64,000 nt of DNA from Hoeflea marina (GCF_003182275.1 NZ_QGTR01000006.1:186001-250000), one strand, 5' to 3'; shown: positions 20,471 to 30,232, counted from the stretch's first letter. The notes: generated by a model from the sequence alone, not told the origin. Numbers and translations: made by a program.

Positions 20471-20612
20471 CCGTCATTCCGGCCCCGACCGAGACAAGCG
20501 AAGAGATGTCGTCGCCTCCGGAATCCAGCCACGACGCGTCCGCGTCGTGAAAGACTCTTCTGGCTCGCAGACGCTCCCCGCTGGATGCCGGGTTAAGCCC
20601 GGCATGACGGAG
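20471..20612. repeat. RIME-like intergenic repeat, copy 1
   Basis: About 142 bp bounded by inverted ends CCGTCATTCCGG and CCGGCATGACGG. Shares ends and inner blocks (GGAATCCAGCCACG, GCTGGATGCCGG) with the elements at 30085 and 30509. This resembles the RIME-type palindromic repeats of Rhizobiales; assignment from memory of the pattern. Confidence 0.75.
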
Positions 20613-20701
20613 GAGAGCCTTTGCCAGAGTTAAACCGTACATTCCTGTTGCGCGGGCCGCAGCTTTGGCGTGTAGTCTCGCCGTGAAGGGGAGGCTGCAT
20701 T

Positions 20702-23128
20702 TTGGCGGACAGGCTCAATTTTGAAGATGGCGACACGCTTAAAGTCTGGTTGAAGGATGAGCCGGCGACCTGGGCGCAGGCGATTGCGGCGCGATGCGCG
20801 TTGAGGGTTTTCCCTTTGGTGTTTTCATTGGTAGACCATCCTAGCGGCCCAGACTTCCTTGATCTTAAACAGGAATTGATTCTGAATGTATGGCGTGCGA
20901 CCTTCATATCATGGGTCTGCCGTATGTATCCGAAATATGATCTAAAGGCCGCCGCCGCCGCCGCCGCGTCTGTTACTAACGCCGCCAATGCTTTCACAAA
21001 GGCCGCTTCCAAAAAGACAACGTCGCAAACGTTCCCCGCACTTTCTAAAGCAGTTTCTGCGACCTCATCTGAAGCCGCGGCTTTCTACGCGTGCAGTGCG
21101 GCTTCCTACGAATCCAGAGCCACCACTGCTTCAGCGGCTTCTAATGCCGCCGCCGCCGCGTCTCAAGCGGCCCTTGGGGATCGATATTTTGTTTGGAGTG
21201 CTGTCAATGCCGATGTGCAGTTCCTACAAGCTGGAAACGTTTCAGAATCTCCGGTTCCCCGTCTGGTTTCCATGCCTTTGTGGATCGAACCGATTCCGGA
21301 AAGCGAACGATATAAGACAAATTCTCCAGAATTTACGCGATTAGCGTTCGACCGCTTTGCCAATCTTGACTGGGTGCGCAATAGCCCATGGGAGTTGATA
21401 ACCGATTGGTACGTTGCTGTTTTGCCGAATGACAAGACCGCCAAGCCAAGCAGCCGGTTCGGAGAGAGGGCGGATATTGTAATCGCTACGCAGCCGGATG
21501 AATTTTGGGACCGTGAGCCGCAGATTGTCCTGGACGCTATCGCAGAGATCGTCGCGAGGGAAATGCCAGAACAACCCGTTGATAATTGGGATCATTCGCG
21601 GTTTAGCATCATCAGAACAGCAAAAGATGGATATTGGGGACGTGGTACAATATTTTCTTTTGATGCCCGACGATTCCTTGAGCATACGAATGCATTTTAC
21701 ACAGAAGAATTTTCTCCTCTGGATGATCGAGTTCAGGCGAATCTATTAAACATCCCAACTCTATTTACATATGAACAAGTGGCTTCGGCGCAATCCAGAA
21801 TTGGTCACATTTCAGCCATCACGAAAAATGGAAATACATTGGATTTCACAGTAGCGTTTGACGAGGAAGCCGGTTGGATAGACACCGAGAAACTGGAGAG
21901 GGTCAAGGTCGAACTTGGGATCGATACGAACTTTGAACTCCATCGTACCCACTGGTCGATCAAAGAGGGCGACCTGTATCAAATACTCCATGATGCAAGT
22001 CTCATATCTGACGCCCACCAGCCAACTATCGCTGACTTCATAGTCAATTATATAGAGGCAGCGTACGAGCCTGTTACGATAGATCAAATCCGATCAGCGT
22101 TCCGAGATGCCAATTATCCGGTCATCGATAAAACGATGCGTGGCGAACTAAGTCGATTGGCTAAAATCGGGGGCATCCGGCGGGTTGATCGAGGGCTATA
22201 TGCTAACAAAAGTTGGGTTGCTCCCTCAGTCAATCAGCCGCCGACGCCGGAATCCGGTCCCGGGCCTAAATACGGTGTCGTTGATGGTAGGTTAGCAGCC
22301 CTTGCTTCCCCGCCGCCTGACGATGAAACGACGGCGCAGGAAAGGCTCATCGCACGCCTGAAACGGGACATTGGTGTGTTGAATGAACTCGCCAAACCGA
22401 TTGGCAACAGCCACCCCCATCTGGCTGGTGCCATTGCGGAATATGGTGAATTGCTTTCGGCAAGTATCGAAGAGATGGATGTGACAGGGTTGTGGTCCGT
22501 CGGCAGTTCGTTGGCCGGCTATGCCCAGGCCTTTCGCGATCAGAATATTGCCCGGACATTATCCGAACCGTTGGAACCGCAACTGGATGGTCTCCTGCAG
22601 AGCGTCGTGAGGCAGCATGGCGCGTTCATTCTTGGCTTTGAAGAAGGACGCGATCTTGTTAGCCGAGCGGATGAATTCGCGCTTGATCGAAACAGGCTTG
22701 CCGAAATCGAGCAGCCTGGAAATGAGCTCCTTGAGGAACTCACAGAAAACGCAGCTTTGGTCGATGATGCGACTCGAGATTTGCATGCGCCGGTCAGAGA
22801 TTATCTTCATGATGTCGGGTGGATGGCAAATCGTGCCGGTTATTCGGGCTATTTGATTATTCGAAATAGCATCAGGGCAGTCATTCATTTGACCATTGGT
22901 AAAGAGCCCACGGTTGCGGCAATAGTCGGCGCGCTGGCCGGCGTTTCCGTGATGGCTGGCGATCCCAACATGAATTTTCTGCGGGCGGCGCTCCCGTTCC
23001 TGAGGGAAAATGCTCCCCAGCTCATTGCTTTCTTCAACCACTCGCCAGAAATGAAAGCGTATGTGGAATGGGCGTTGAGAATCGTTGGCGAGGTGGAGAT
23101 GGCCGAAAGGTATGAATCCGACGACTGA
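20702..23128 (+). CDS. 808-residue protein of unknown function, Ala-rich N terminus and winged-helix-like middle
   Basis: Not recognised as a named family. Start is TTG at 20702, 8 bp after GGGAGG. Residues 82-155 are Ala/Ser-rich. About 158-290 contain WSAVNADVQFLQAG, MPLWIEPIP and a W-x9-W-Y stretch (WELITDWYVAVL), a pattern I recall from Ala-rich hypothetical proteins of Rhizobiales. About 437-504 look like a winged helix (VTIDQIRSAFRDANY, LSRLAKIGGIRRVDRGLYAN). The last 250 residues are helical with one hydrophobic patch near 735-755. The gene is AT-richer than its neighbours and stands alone behind a RIME-like repeat, so it may be acquired. Confidence 0.8.
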   Translation: MADRLNFEDGDTLKVWLKDEPATWAQAIAARCALRVFPLVFSLVDHPSGPDFLDLKQELILNVWRATFISWVCRMYPKYDLKAAAAAAASVTNAANAFTKAASKKTTSQTFPALSKAVSATSSEAAAFYACSAASYESRATTASAASNAAAAASQAALGDRYFVWSAVNADVQFLQAGNVSESPVPRLVSMPLWIEPIPESERYKTNSPEFTRLAFDRFANLDWVRNSPWELITDWYVAVLPNDKTAKPSSRFGERADIVIATQPDEFWDREPQIVLDAIAEIVAREMPEQPVDNWDHSRFSIIRTAKDGYWGRGTIFSFDARRFLEHTNAFYTEEFSPLDDRVQANLLNIPTLFTYEQVASAQSRIGHISAITKNGNTLDFTVAFDEEAGWIDTEKLERVKVELGIDTNFELHRTHWSIKEGDLYQILHDASLISDAHQPTIADFIVNYIEAAYEPVTIDQIRSAFRDANYPVIDKTMRGELSRLAKIGGIRRVDRGLYANKSWVAPSVNQPPTPESGPGPKYGVVDGRLAALASPPPDDETTAQERLIARLKRDIGVLNELAKPIGNSHPHLAGAIAEYGELLSASIEEMDVTGLWSVGSSLAGYAQAFRDQNIARTLSEPLEPQLDGLLQSVVRQHGAFILGFEEGRDLVSRADEFALDRNRLAEIEQPGNELLEELTENAALVDDATRDLHAPVRDYLHDVGWMANRAGYSGYLIIRNSIRAVIHLTIGKEPTVAAIVGALAGVSVMAGDPNMNFLRAALPFLRENAPQLIAFFNHSPEMKAYVEWALRIVGEVEMAERYESDD

Positions 23129-23311
23129 CCAGGGGCTATTGCCGCGAACTTCGTCCGTATTCTCCGTTCGCATATGCAGGTCCCCCCCGTGCGCGCGCCA
23201 TATTCGCCCATTTGAATGTGTGGCGCTGGACATTCCGCTGCGTCGACATGATATGCGCGTCAACGCCGCCGGCCCCTGCCTGTGGTCGCATCATGCCGGA
23301 GGCGGATCCCG

Positions 23312-23551
23312 ATGGAACAGCTGACCCATTTTCTCAACCAGTTTCCCTGGCCCATCGTGATCATCGCCTGCCTGACGCTGGGGCTGGCGCCGTTCTTTCC
23401 GGAGCCGCATATCTGGGAGAAGCTGAAGATGCTGGCCTCCGGCACGCTCGGCAAGCCGATCGATATCCTCGATCTGCTGATGCATGCGAGCCCCTTCATC
23501 GTCGCGGCGCTGAAGCTGGCGCTGATGCTGCATGCGGCGAAATCGGCCTGA
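23312..23551 (+). CDS. Small two-helix membrane protein
   Basis: 79 residues. Helix 1 is about 13-31 (WPIVIIACLTLGLAPFFP) and helix 2 about 57-76 (SPFIVAALKLALMLHA), with the conserved middle EPHIWEKLKML and KPIDILDLLMH. Proteins of this pattern are often labelled RND transporter in databases, although the length cannot form an RND pump. Start at 23312 has GGAGG 9 bp upstream; a 10-residue longer frame is possible. Function unknown. Confidence 0.75.
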   Translation: MEQLTHFLNQFPWPIVIIACLTLGLAPFFPEPHIWEKLKMLASGTLGKPIDILDLLMHASPFIVAALKLALMLHAAKSA

Positions 23552-23650
23552 GAGGCCGATCCGGGCTGATCGGTCGGATGCGCGGTTAAGGGCCTGGCCG
23601 CGGCGGCCGGTGAAGACAGGTGGACCATGGTTGCCGGGCAGGGCCCGCCG

Positions 23651-24274
23651 TCACTCCCCTTCAACTTGCCGCATCAACCGCGCCATTTCGGCGGTCTCGC
23701 TGCCGATGCCGGCCGCCTCGACCCCGTCCGCGGCGCCGAGGCGGGCTGCCGCGGTCTTGTTCTGGTTGAGCTTCCAGGTGCCGTCGATGGTCTCCACCTG
23801 CATGGCCACGGGCACGATCTGGCGCTGCATGCGGGCGTAGATGTCGGGATCCATCTTGTCGATCTTCCATGGCGTCTTGCCCGCGATGCGGCTTTCCATC
23901 TGGGCGGAAAGCCGTTCGAGAATGCCGTGCAGGTCGCCCTGTTCCAGCACCTCAAGCCGGCCGCGCAGGTGGACGGCGACATAGTTCCAGGTCGGCACCT
24001 GGTTTTCCAGGCCGTACCAGTCGGGCGAGACATAGGCGTCGGCGCCGGTGACCGCGATCACCGCCGGCTGGGGATCTGCCAGCAGGCGGAAGATCGGATT
24101 GGAGCGCACGAGATGCGCCTCGAGCCGGGTGCCGTCTTCCGACAGTCGGAACGGGATGTGGCTCATCAGCGGGCCGTCCGGCCCGTTGACCGCCAGGCTG
24201 CCGAAGCCGCGGGCCCGGGCGAAATCGACATGCGCCCGGCGCGGCGCGGTGCGGTAGATCGGATTGGGATGCAT
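23651..24274 (-). CDS. PaiB-type FMN-binding protein
   Basis: 207-residue FMN-binding split-barrel protein of the PaiB family, described as a negative transcriptional regulator in Bacillus. The family pattern is clear: MHPNPIYR start, [36 protein letters not shown], and KLNQNK near the end. Whether it regulates transcription or acts as a flavin reductase here is unknown. It converges on the 79-residue gene and diverges from the chemoreceptor gene. Confidence 0.92.
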   Translation of the reverse strand: MHPNPIYRTAPRRAHVDFARARGFGSLAVNGPDGPLMSHIPFRLSEDGTRLEAHLVRSNPIFRLLADPQPAVIAVTGADAYVSPDWYGLENQVPTWNYVAVHLRGRLEVLEQGDLHGILERLSAQMESRIAGKTPWKIDKMDPDIYARMQRQIVPVAMQVETIDGTWKLNQNKTAAARLGAADGVEAAGIGSETAEMARLMRQVEGE

Positions 24275-24626
24275 GGTTGATGTCCTGGGATGGCGCGGCG
24301 TTGCCGCATTGATGCCGCGCCGGCTCTTCCGGCGCAACCGGTTTCCGGTGCCGGCTCGGTCGCGGCCGGGTCTCGTCCGGCCGCCCGCCTTCTTCCCGGC
24401 GTGGGCTGCGCTTTCGGACCGGCGATATCTCGGGTGGCGCGCGGCAGGTTTCGTTAACCCTGCTTGGGCAGATTGGAGGGGCAAGACGATGGCAGCCATG
24501 ACGGATGCCGGCGAACCGCCCGTTTGCACCTGTTCGCCCGTGTCCATCCGAAGCGGAGCCCCGGCGGTGCCGCCCAGGCCCATCCGCCCGGCTGCCGCCA
24601 GCCCGCTTCAAACCCAGGGATCGTCC
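24275..24626. promoter_or_regulatory. Divergent region, paiB / chemoreceptor
   Basis: 352 bp, no credible gene. It should hold promoters for both divergent genes. An open frame runs through it into the chemoreceptor but encodes Arg/Pro-rich sequence typical of non-coding high-GC DNA. Confidence 0.4.
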
Positions 24627-26453
24627 ATGAAAACCCTTTCCATTCGCAGCAAGCTCATCGCCATCGGGGTGGCCACCGCGGTCGGCTTCGTCAGCCTCGT
24701 CGGCATCGGTTGGGTCACGGGCAGCCGCAGCCTCGCCTCGCTCGACGCCGCCGATGCCCTGAGCGGTGACGTCGAGGTGATCAGCACCATGCGCTTTGCC
24801 AACATCAAGCTCATCCTCGCGGCCATGGATTCCATCATCGACCGCGAGGAGGGCGCCATGCAGCCCGAGCGCACCGAGATCATCGCCAGCTCGCTTCGGA
24901 TCATCCGTGACGGCATCGAGACCGCCGCCCGCGTCGCCGTCCTGCTCGGCGAGGCGGACCTGACCGCGACGCTGGTCGCCGACGTAGCCGAACTCGCCAG
25001 GGCGGTCGAGGTCGACCTGCCCGGCCTGATCGCCAGCCGCGCCGACGCCGGCGCCTTCGCCGCCCTCGATGACGCCATCGACGGCGGCGGCGAGCGGGCA
25101 CAGCAGGCCTTCACCGTTCTGGCCGAGCGCGGCACGGCGCGGATGCACGCCGAACTGGCGGCCGCCCACGCGGCGGCGGAGGAGTCCAAGATCCTGCAGT
25201 CCTCGTCGGCGCTCGTGTTCCTCGTGCTGGTCTGCGTGCTGACGGCGCTGATCGGCCGCGGCATCATCGGCGCGCTGGCGCGGCTGCGCGCCGACATGCA
25301 GGCGGTGGCCGGCGGGGAGTTGCGCCGCGAGATCAAGGGGGCCGAGGGCTCCGACGAAATCGGCCTGATGGCGCGCGCGCTGGTCTCCTTCCGCGAGGCC
25401 GCCGTCGACAAGGCCCGCATCGAAGCCGAGGCCGAGGCCGGCCGCTCGACGGGCGAGCGCGAGCGCGCCGAACGCGAAGCTGCCAAGGCTGACGAGGACG
25501 CCGAGTTTCAGAGGGCCGTCGAGGCGCTGGCCGGCGCGCTCACGGAGCTTTCCCAGGGCGATCTGCGGGTCCATATCGATCAGCCGTTCACCGCCGGGCT
25601 GGAGCGGCTCAGGCTCGACTTCAACACCTCCATCCGCCGCCTCTCCGACACGCTCAGCCAGGTGGCGCATTCCAGCGGCGCCATCAACGCCAATGCCGGC
25701 GAGATGCGCGCCTCGGTCTCCGATCTCTCGCACCGCACCGAACAGCAGGCGGTGTCGCTCGAGGAGACCTCGGCGGCGCTCGACCAGATCACGGCCACGG
25801 TGCGGTCGTCCTCGCAGCGCGCCCAGGAAGCCAGCCGCATGGCCGACGAGGCGGAGGCCGACGGCGCCTCCTCCAACGCGATCGTCGCCGATGCCGTCTC
25901 CGCCATGGGGCGGATCGAGGCGGCGTCCGGCGAGATCGCCAAGATCATCGGCGTCATCGACGAGATCGCCTTCCAGACCAATCTGCTGGCGCTCAACGCC
26001 GGCGTCGAGGCTGCGCGCGCCGGCGAGGCGGGCAGGGGCTTTGCCGTTGTCGCCCAGGAAGTGCGCGAACTGGCGCAGCGCTCGGCCGGCGCGGCCAAGG
26101 AGATCAAGACGCTGATCGAGCGGTCGGCCGCGGAGGTCAGGAGCGGCGTCGATCTTGTCACCGCCACCGGCAGCGCGCTGTCCAAGATCTCCGGCCGGGT
26201 GATCGACATTTCCGGCCATATCGGCGAGATCGCCACGGCGGCGCGCGAACAGTCGAGCGGGCTCGACGAGATCACCTCGGCGGTCAACCAGCTCGACCAG
26301 GTGACCCAGCAGAACGCCGCCATGGTCGAGGAAGCCACCGCGGCAACCCACAGCCTCGCCGGCGAAAGCGACAGCCTGGCCGCGCTGCTCGGCAGCTTCC
26401 GGCTGGCGCAGCCCGGCCAGTCCCCGGCCCGGGACGGCCGCCGCGCCGCCTGA
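24627..26453 (+). CDS. Methyl-accepting chemotaxis protein
   Basis: 608 residues. Membrane helix 1 at 9-29, a helical periplasmic sensor (30-190, four-helix-bundle type, rich in Ala and acidic residues), helix 2 at about 192-212, HAMP (about 213-265), second HAMP-like segment (290-345), and signalling domain 350-590 with tip [19 protein letters not shown]. The signalling half closely matches the receptor at the left edge, while the sensor is different, as expected of paralogues with distinct ligands. ATG at 24627 follows AGGGA. No C-terminal CheR tether. Confidence 0.95.
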   Translation: MKTLSIRSKLIAIGVATAVGFVSLVGIGWVTGSRSLASLDAADALSGDVEVISTMRFANIKLILAAMDSIIDREEGAMQPERTEIIASSLRIIRDGIETAARVAVLLGEADLTATLVADVAELARAVEVDLPGLIASRADAGAFAALDDAIDGGGERAQQAFTVLAERGTARMHAELAAAHAAAEESKILQSSSALVFLVLVCVLTALIGRGIIGALARLRADMQAVAGGELRREIKGAEGSDEIGLMARALVSFREAAVDKARIEAEAEAGRSTGERERAEREAAKADEDAEFQRAVEALAGALTELSQGDLRVHIDQPFTAGLERLRLDFNTSIRRLSDTLSQVAHSSGAINANAGEMRASVSDLSHRTEQQAVSLEETSAALDQITATVRSSSQRAQEASRMADEAEADGASSNAIVADAVSAMGRIEAASGEIAKIIGVIDEIAFQTNLLALNAGVEAARAGEAGRGFAVVAQEVRELAQRSAGAAKEIKTLIERSAAEVRSGVDLVTATGSALSKISGRVIDISGHIGEIATAAREQSSGLDEITSAVNQLDQVTQQNAAMVEEATAATHSLAGESDSLAALLGSFRLAQPGQSPARDGRRAA

Positions 26454-26970
26454 GCCGGTTCGCCTCCATCCACCGCAACCGCTGATGCCCCACCCCTGCC
26501 CTGAAGGGGGCGGGGACAAGGCCCACTGCCCGTCCGGACACGGGTGGCCCCTCCACACTATTTGACTCTCGCAGCGCCCGTGAGGCGGGGCTGCCGGGCG
26601 TCAGCTGTCGGCGTGACCCCGGCCACCGCTGCACCCATTTCGGGAGGGCGCGCTGCCTGAGACGGGTCCGGCCGCTTTGCCGTCGCCGCAACCACCGATA
26701 CCCCCACCCCTAACCCCTCCCCTCAAGGGGGAGGGGGAATAGACCATTGCAGCGCCTCGGAGGTACTGCCGTTTCATCTTGTCACGGATACCGCCACGCT
26801 TGCCGAACAAACCTCCCTCCCCCTTGAGGGGAGGGATTGAGGGTGGGGGTATTCTCGACGGCGACCCGTGGCGCGAGCCGGACCGTGGGTCGATCTGCGA
26901 AAGGCCGCCGGGTCTCGAACCGCGAGCGGCCGGCTGCCGGACCGGTCTTGTTTTCGGCCCAATTGGCGGT
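26454..26970. other. 517-bp intergenic region with repeats
   Basis: No gene supported. It contains C- and G-rich repeat arms (26700-26737 and 26815-26853) and another degenerate copy near 26486-26512 (CCCCACCCCTGCCCTGAAGG). The promoter of the DUF930 gene should lie in the last 100 bp. Confidence 0.5.
26700..26853. repeat. Inverted repeat pair built from the CTCCCCCTTGAGGGG palindrome
   Basis: Left arm 26700-26737 and right arm 26815-26853 are inverted copies of about 35 bp (CCCCCACCC...CCCTCCCCTCAAGGGGGAG), each also internally palindromic. Related sequence occurs after rpoD. Non-coding structural repeat. Confidence 0.65.
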
Positions 26971-28281
26971 ATGGATCGCCGCATGACAGCGTGGACGAGG
27001 ATCACCCAGGGTCTGCCGGGGCGGGGGCTGCTGATTTCCGCGGCGCTGCACGGCGCGGCGGTGCTGGTGCTGCTTGTCACCATGGATCCGACGCAGCCTG
27101 AGTCCGCGGCCGAGCCGCCGGCCGTCGAGGTGACGCTGGTCGAGCCGCCGCCGCCGGTTCCGCAGGCGGAGGCGCCGCAACCGCCGGACCCGGCCGCCGA
27201 GCCGGACCCGGAACCGACCGCGGAGCCCCCGGCCGCGCCGCCGGAATTGGCCGTGGCAGAGCCCGGGCCGGAGCCGGGCGCGACGGCAGCGGAGCCGGCC
27301 GAACCCGAGCCTGCGCCGGCACCCGAGCCGCAACCCGCAGCCGCGCCCCCCGTCGAGCCGGAGTCCCCTGAGACCGAAGTCCCTGAGCCCGAAGTCCCTG
27401 AGCCCGAAGCCCCCGCGCCCGAAGCCCCCGAACCGCCCGCCGAGCCGGAAGCGGCGGAACCGGAGGTCCTCGAGCCCGAGGAGCCCGGCGGCGCCGGCCC
27501 GTCCGACGCCGAGGCGGCGCCGATCCCGGTGCTGCGGCCGGTGGTCCGCTTCGGCGAGGAGGACAGCGGCCCGCGGCTCTCCCCGGATGGCAATGCCGCC
27601 GAGGACCCGGCCGACGAAGCGCCGGATGCGCCGGGCGAGCCGCCGGCCGATACCGCCGCCGCAATGCCCGATCCCGCGGCCGAGCCGGCCGGGGCCGAAG
27701 CCGACACGCCGGAGGCAGGAACGGAGCCGGCCCCGACGCTCGCCCTGCCGGAGATCTCGCTGCCCGAGGCCGCCCTTGCCGGCTCACCCCAGAGCCTGGT
27801 CGAGGCGGCCGAGAGCACCCGGCTGCAGCCGGCGCCCGCCGAGCCGCCCCCCGCAACGGAGACCGCGCCTCCCGAACCCGCGCCCAATGCCGCCGCATCG
27901 ACGCTGCCGGATGCGCAGGCCGAGCCGCTGGCCGCAGCGAAGCGACTGTTTTCCACACGCATCTCCGGCGACGCGCTGGCGATGACGGCGGCGGGCACGC
28001 TGCCGCGCGAGGTCAGGGCCAGCGAGCTCTGCACCACCGAACTGCGCGAGCAGTTGCGCCATGCCGGCCGCCGCCCGGAGCTGCTGCCCGCCTACCGGCT
28101 GGCAAGCGGCAATGTGCTTGAGGTCCGCGACGCCGCCTTCCGCGCCGAAGGAAGCTGGTACGCGCTGCAGTTCCGCTGCACGGTCGATGACGCGGCGATG
28201 CAGGTCGAGGGCTTCGCCCTCACGGTGGGCGCGGCCATTCCGCGCGCCCAGTGGAAGGCGAGGGGATTCCCCGACTTCTGA
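26971..28281 (+). CDS. TonB-like Pro/Glu-rich protein with C-terminal DUF930 domain
   Basis: 436 residues. A short cytoplasmic head, one membrane anchor (about 20-37, LISAALHGAAVLVLLVTM), then a very long Pro/Glu/Ala-rich stretch (40-320) with EVPEPEVPEPEAPAPEAPEP-type repeats, as in TonB/TolA spacers that cross the periplasm. The last 115 residues match DUF930 (LCTTELREQLRHAG, AFRAEGSWYALQFRCTVDDA, IPRAQWKARGF). DUF930 has no established function; a cell-envelope role is inferred. ATG at 26983 is an alternative start. Confidence 0.85.
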   Translation: MDRRMTAWTRITQGLPGRGLLISAALHGAAVLVLLVTMDPTQPESAAEPPAVEVTLVEPPPPVPQAEAPQPPDPAAEPDPEPTAEPPAAPPELAVAEPGPEPGATAAEPAEPEPAPAPEPQPAAAPPVEPESPETEVPEPEVPEPEAPAPEAPEPPAEPEAAEPEVLEPEEPGGAGPSDAEAAPIPVLRPVVRFGEEDSGPRLSPDGNAAEDPADEAPDAPGEPPADTAAAMPDPAAEPAGAEADTPEAGTEPAPTLALPEISLPEAALAGSPQSLVEAAESTRLQPAPAEPPPATETAPPEPAPNAAASTLPDAQAEPLAAAKRLFSTRISGDALAMTAAGTLPREVRASELCTTELREQLRHAGRRPELLPAYRLASGNVLEVRDAAFRAEGSWYALQFRCTVDDAAMQVEGFALTVGAAIPRAQWKARGFPDF

Positions 28282-28364
28282 CCCTGCTCGGCGCGGCGAT
28301 TGCGCTTCCCCCTTGTCAGGACCCGCCCGGCCATGGCACCCATCTCTGCAACCAAGGAGCCGAT

Positions 28365-28778
28365 ATGACCGCACAATCCACCGCCGCCCTGATCCGCCGC
28401 TATCTCGACGCCTTCAACGCGCGCGATTTCGACGCCATGCTCGCCTGCCTGTCGGAGGATGTCGTCCACGACATCAACCAGGGCGGCCGCGAGATCGGCC
28501 GCGACGCCTTCCGCTGGTTCAATGCCCGCATGGCCGAGCATTACGAGGAGACGCTCGGCGACATCGTGGTGATGGTCGATGACAGCGGCCACCACGCGGC
28601 GGCCGAGTTCACCGTGCGCGGCCGCTATCTCAAGACCGACGAGGGCCTGCCGGAGGCCACCGGCCAGTCCTATTCGCTCACCGCCGGGATCTTCTTCGAG
28701 GTCGAGGACGGGGCCGTCACCCGGGTGTCGACCACCTACAACCTGCCGGCCTGGATCGCCCAGGTTCAGGCCGGGTGA
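28365..28778 (+). CDS. SnoaL/ketosteroid isomerase-like protein (NTF2 fold)
   Basis: 137-residue cone-like NTF2-fold protein (LIRRYLDAFNARDFDAMLACLSEDVVHDINQGG), a group often annotated ketosteroid isomerase-related. The fold binds small hydrophobic ligands; no substrate can be named. Start has AAGGAG 7 bp upstream. Its stop overlaps the GTG start of the next gene (GTGA), so the two are translationally coupled. Confidence 0.88.
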   Translation: MTAQSTAALIRRYLDAFNARDFDAMLACLSEDVVHDINQGGREIGRDAFRWFNARMAEHYEETLGDIVVMVDDSGHHAAAEFTVRGRYLKTDEGLPEATGQSYSLTAGIFFEVEDGAVTRVSTTYNLPAWIAQVQAG

Positions 28779-29404
28779 GCGCCGGGCCGCCCGGCATGAC
28801 CCCACTGGCCACGCCGCTGAGCTATCAGGTGACGGCCGGCGACGATGTCGGCCACCTCGTCGACGAGCTGGCGCGGCTGCGCATCGCGGTGTTTGCCGAC
28901 TGGCCCTATCTCTACGACGGCGACCCGGACTACGAGGCGCGCTATCTTGCGCGTTTCGCCGCCTCGACCGGGGCCGTGGTGGTGATCGCCCGCGATCCCG
29001 ACGGGCGCATTGTCGGCGCCGCCACCGGGGCGCCGCTCGCCGATCATGCCGACGAGTTCGCCGCCCCCTTCGCCGCCGCCGGGCTCGATCCCGCCGATTT
29101 CTTCTACCACGCGGAATCCGTGCTGCTGGCGCCCTGGCGCGGCCATGGCGCCGGCCGCGAGTTCTTCCGGCTGCGCGAGGCGGCGGCGCGCGCGCAGGGT
29201 TTTCGCCGCGCCGCCTTCTGCTCGGTCATCCGCCCCGACGATCATCCCGCCCGCCCCGAAGGCCAGTCCTCGCTGGAGCCGTTCTGGCGCCGGCTCGGCT
29301 ACAGCCCGCTTCCGGGCCTGGTGGCGCAGTTCTCCTGGCGCGACCGCGGCGAGGCCGGCGACAGCGTCAAGCCGATGCAGCTGTGGAGCCGGACGCTCGG
29401 CTGA
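28775..29404 (+). CDS. GNAT-family N-acetyltransferase
   Basis: 209 residues with a GNAT acetyl-CoA site: VVVIARDPDGRIVGAATGAP, ESVLLAPWRGHGAGREFFRLREAAARAQGF (motif A) and FWRRLGYSPLPG (motif B). Start is GTG at 28775 overlapping the preceding stop; ATG at 28796 is an alternative. Coupled to the SnoaL-like gene, a pair that I recall as conserved in Rhizobiales. Substrate unknown. Confidence 0.88.
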   Translation: MSAGPPGMTPLATPLSYQVTAGDDVGHLVDELARLRIAVFADWPYLYDGDPDYEARYLARFAASTGAVVVIARDPDGRIVGAATGAPLADHADEFAAPFAAAGLDPADFFYHAESVLLAPWRGHGAGREFFRLREAAARAQGFRRAAFCSVIRPDDHPARPEGQSSLEPFWRRLGYSPLPGLVAQFSWRDRGEAGDSVKPMQLWSRTLG

Positions 29405-29436
29405 GCCTGGCAGGCCGCGTCCGCCCGGCCGCGAAG

Positions 29437-29454
29437 CTGAACGGCGCATGAACG
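29437..29454 (+). promoter_or_regulatory. TGAACG direct repeat, 11-bp spacing, upstream of secreted protein 1
   Basis: CTGAACG at 29437 and ATGAACG at 29448, an 11-bp period on one DNA face. The same pair occurs upstream of the paralogue at 30986. Such spacing is typical of OmpR/PhoB-type response regulator sites; the binder is not known. Confidence 0.5.
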
Positions 29455-29563
29455 GGGCCTTCTGGCTGTGTTCAGCCCGGGTGCCATAGGATCAATTGCA
29501 TCGATCGGATCCCCGGTCGAGGCATGCACCCGCGGCGCTCCGCGCCTTTACAGGACCCTTGTC

Positions 29564-29998
29564 ATGAGTCGCTTCCTCAAATCAGCCATTCTCGCCCTGT
29601 CGCTTGCCGCCGCCGGTCTGTCGGCCGCCACACCGGCCGCCTCCGCCGCCGGCCTCGAATACCGCTTCGGCGGCGGTGAATCCTCCGTCATCATCCGCGG
29701 CCACGACCGCGGCTCCGATTGGGGCCATGATCGGGATCGCGACGGCGAGCGCCGCCGCGACCGCGACGACCGCGGCGGCTGGGGCCGCGACGGCGCCCGT
29801 CACCACGGCCAGCATCTGGCGCAGGGCTTCTGCGATCCTGCCCGCGCCATCGACAAGGCCCGGTCGATGGGCCTGCGCCGGGCGCGCGTCGCCGACGCCA
29901 GCCGCCGCACCCTGACCGTCGACGGCTTCCGCCGCGGCCGCCTGGTCGAGATCACCTTCGGCAATGTCTGGTCCTGCCCGGTCGCCGATTACCGCTAG
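29564..29998 (+). CDS. Small secreted basic protein, paralogue 1
   Basis: 144 residues. Signal peptide with AASAAG-type cleavage near residue 29, an Arg/Asp/Gly/His-rich centre (48-85), and a C-terminal domain with two Cys (FCDPARAIDKARSMGLRRARV, VWSCPVADYR) that probably form a disulfide. The C-terminal domain and the upstream region are shared with the gene at 31116. Periplasmic or surface location is inferred; function unknown. Confidence 0.8.
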   Translation: MSRFLKSAILALSLAAAGLSAATPAASAAGLEYRFGGGESSVIIRGHDRGSDWGHDRDRDGERRRDRDDRGGWGRDGARHHGQHLAQGFCDPARAIDKARSMGLRRARVADASRRTLTVDGFRRGRLVEITFGNVWSCPVADYR

Positions 29999-30084
29999 AC
30001 ATTGCAAACCGGGTGACTTCCACCGCGTGCGGGCAGGGTGGCCGCCCACGAGCCGCTCAAGCTGCCGCACCCCGCACCCTCCAC

Positions 30085-30232
30085 CCGTCACCCCGGCCCC
30101 CGAGCCGGGGTCCAGCCACCGCGCTTCCGCGCGGTGAGACGACTCCCTTCTTGCGGACGGTTCGAAGGAGTCTCCCGGCTCGCCGACGCGAGCCGCTGGA
30201 TGCCGGCTCGGGGGCCGGCATGACGGCGGAGA
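30085..30232. repeat. RIME-like intergenic repeat, copy 2
   Basis: About 148 bp bounded by CCGTCACCCCGGCC and GGCCGGCATGACGG with inner stems (CCGAGCCGGGG, ACCGCGCTTCCGCGCGGT). Homologous to copy 3 and, more distantly, to copy 1 at 20471. Confidence 0.8.

Noticed and set aside
23952-26558. 868-codon open frame antisense to paiB leader and chemoreceptor
   Set aside because: Spans an intergenic region and a real gene, and its product is low-complexity.
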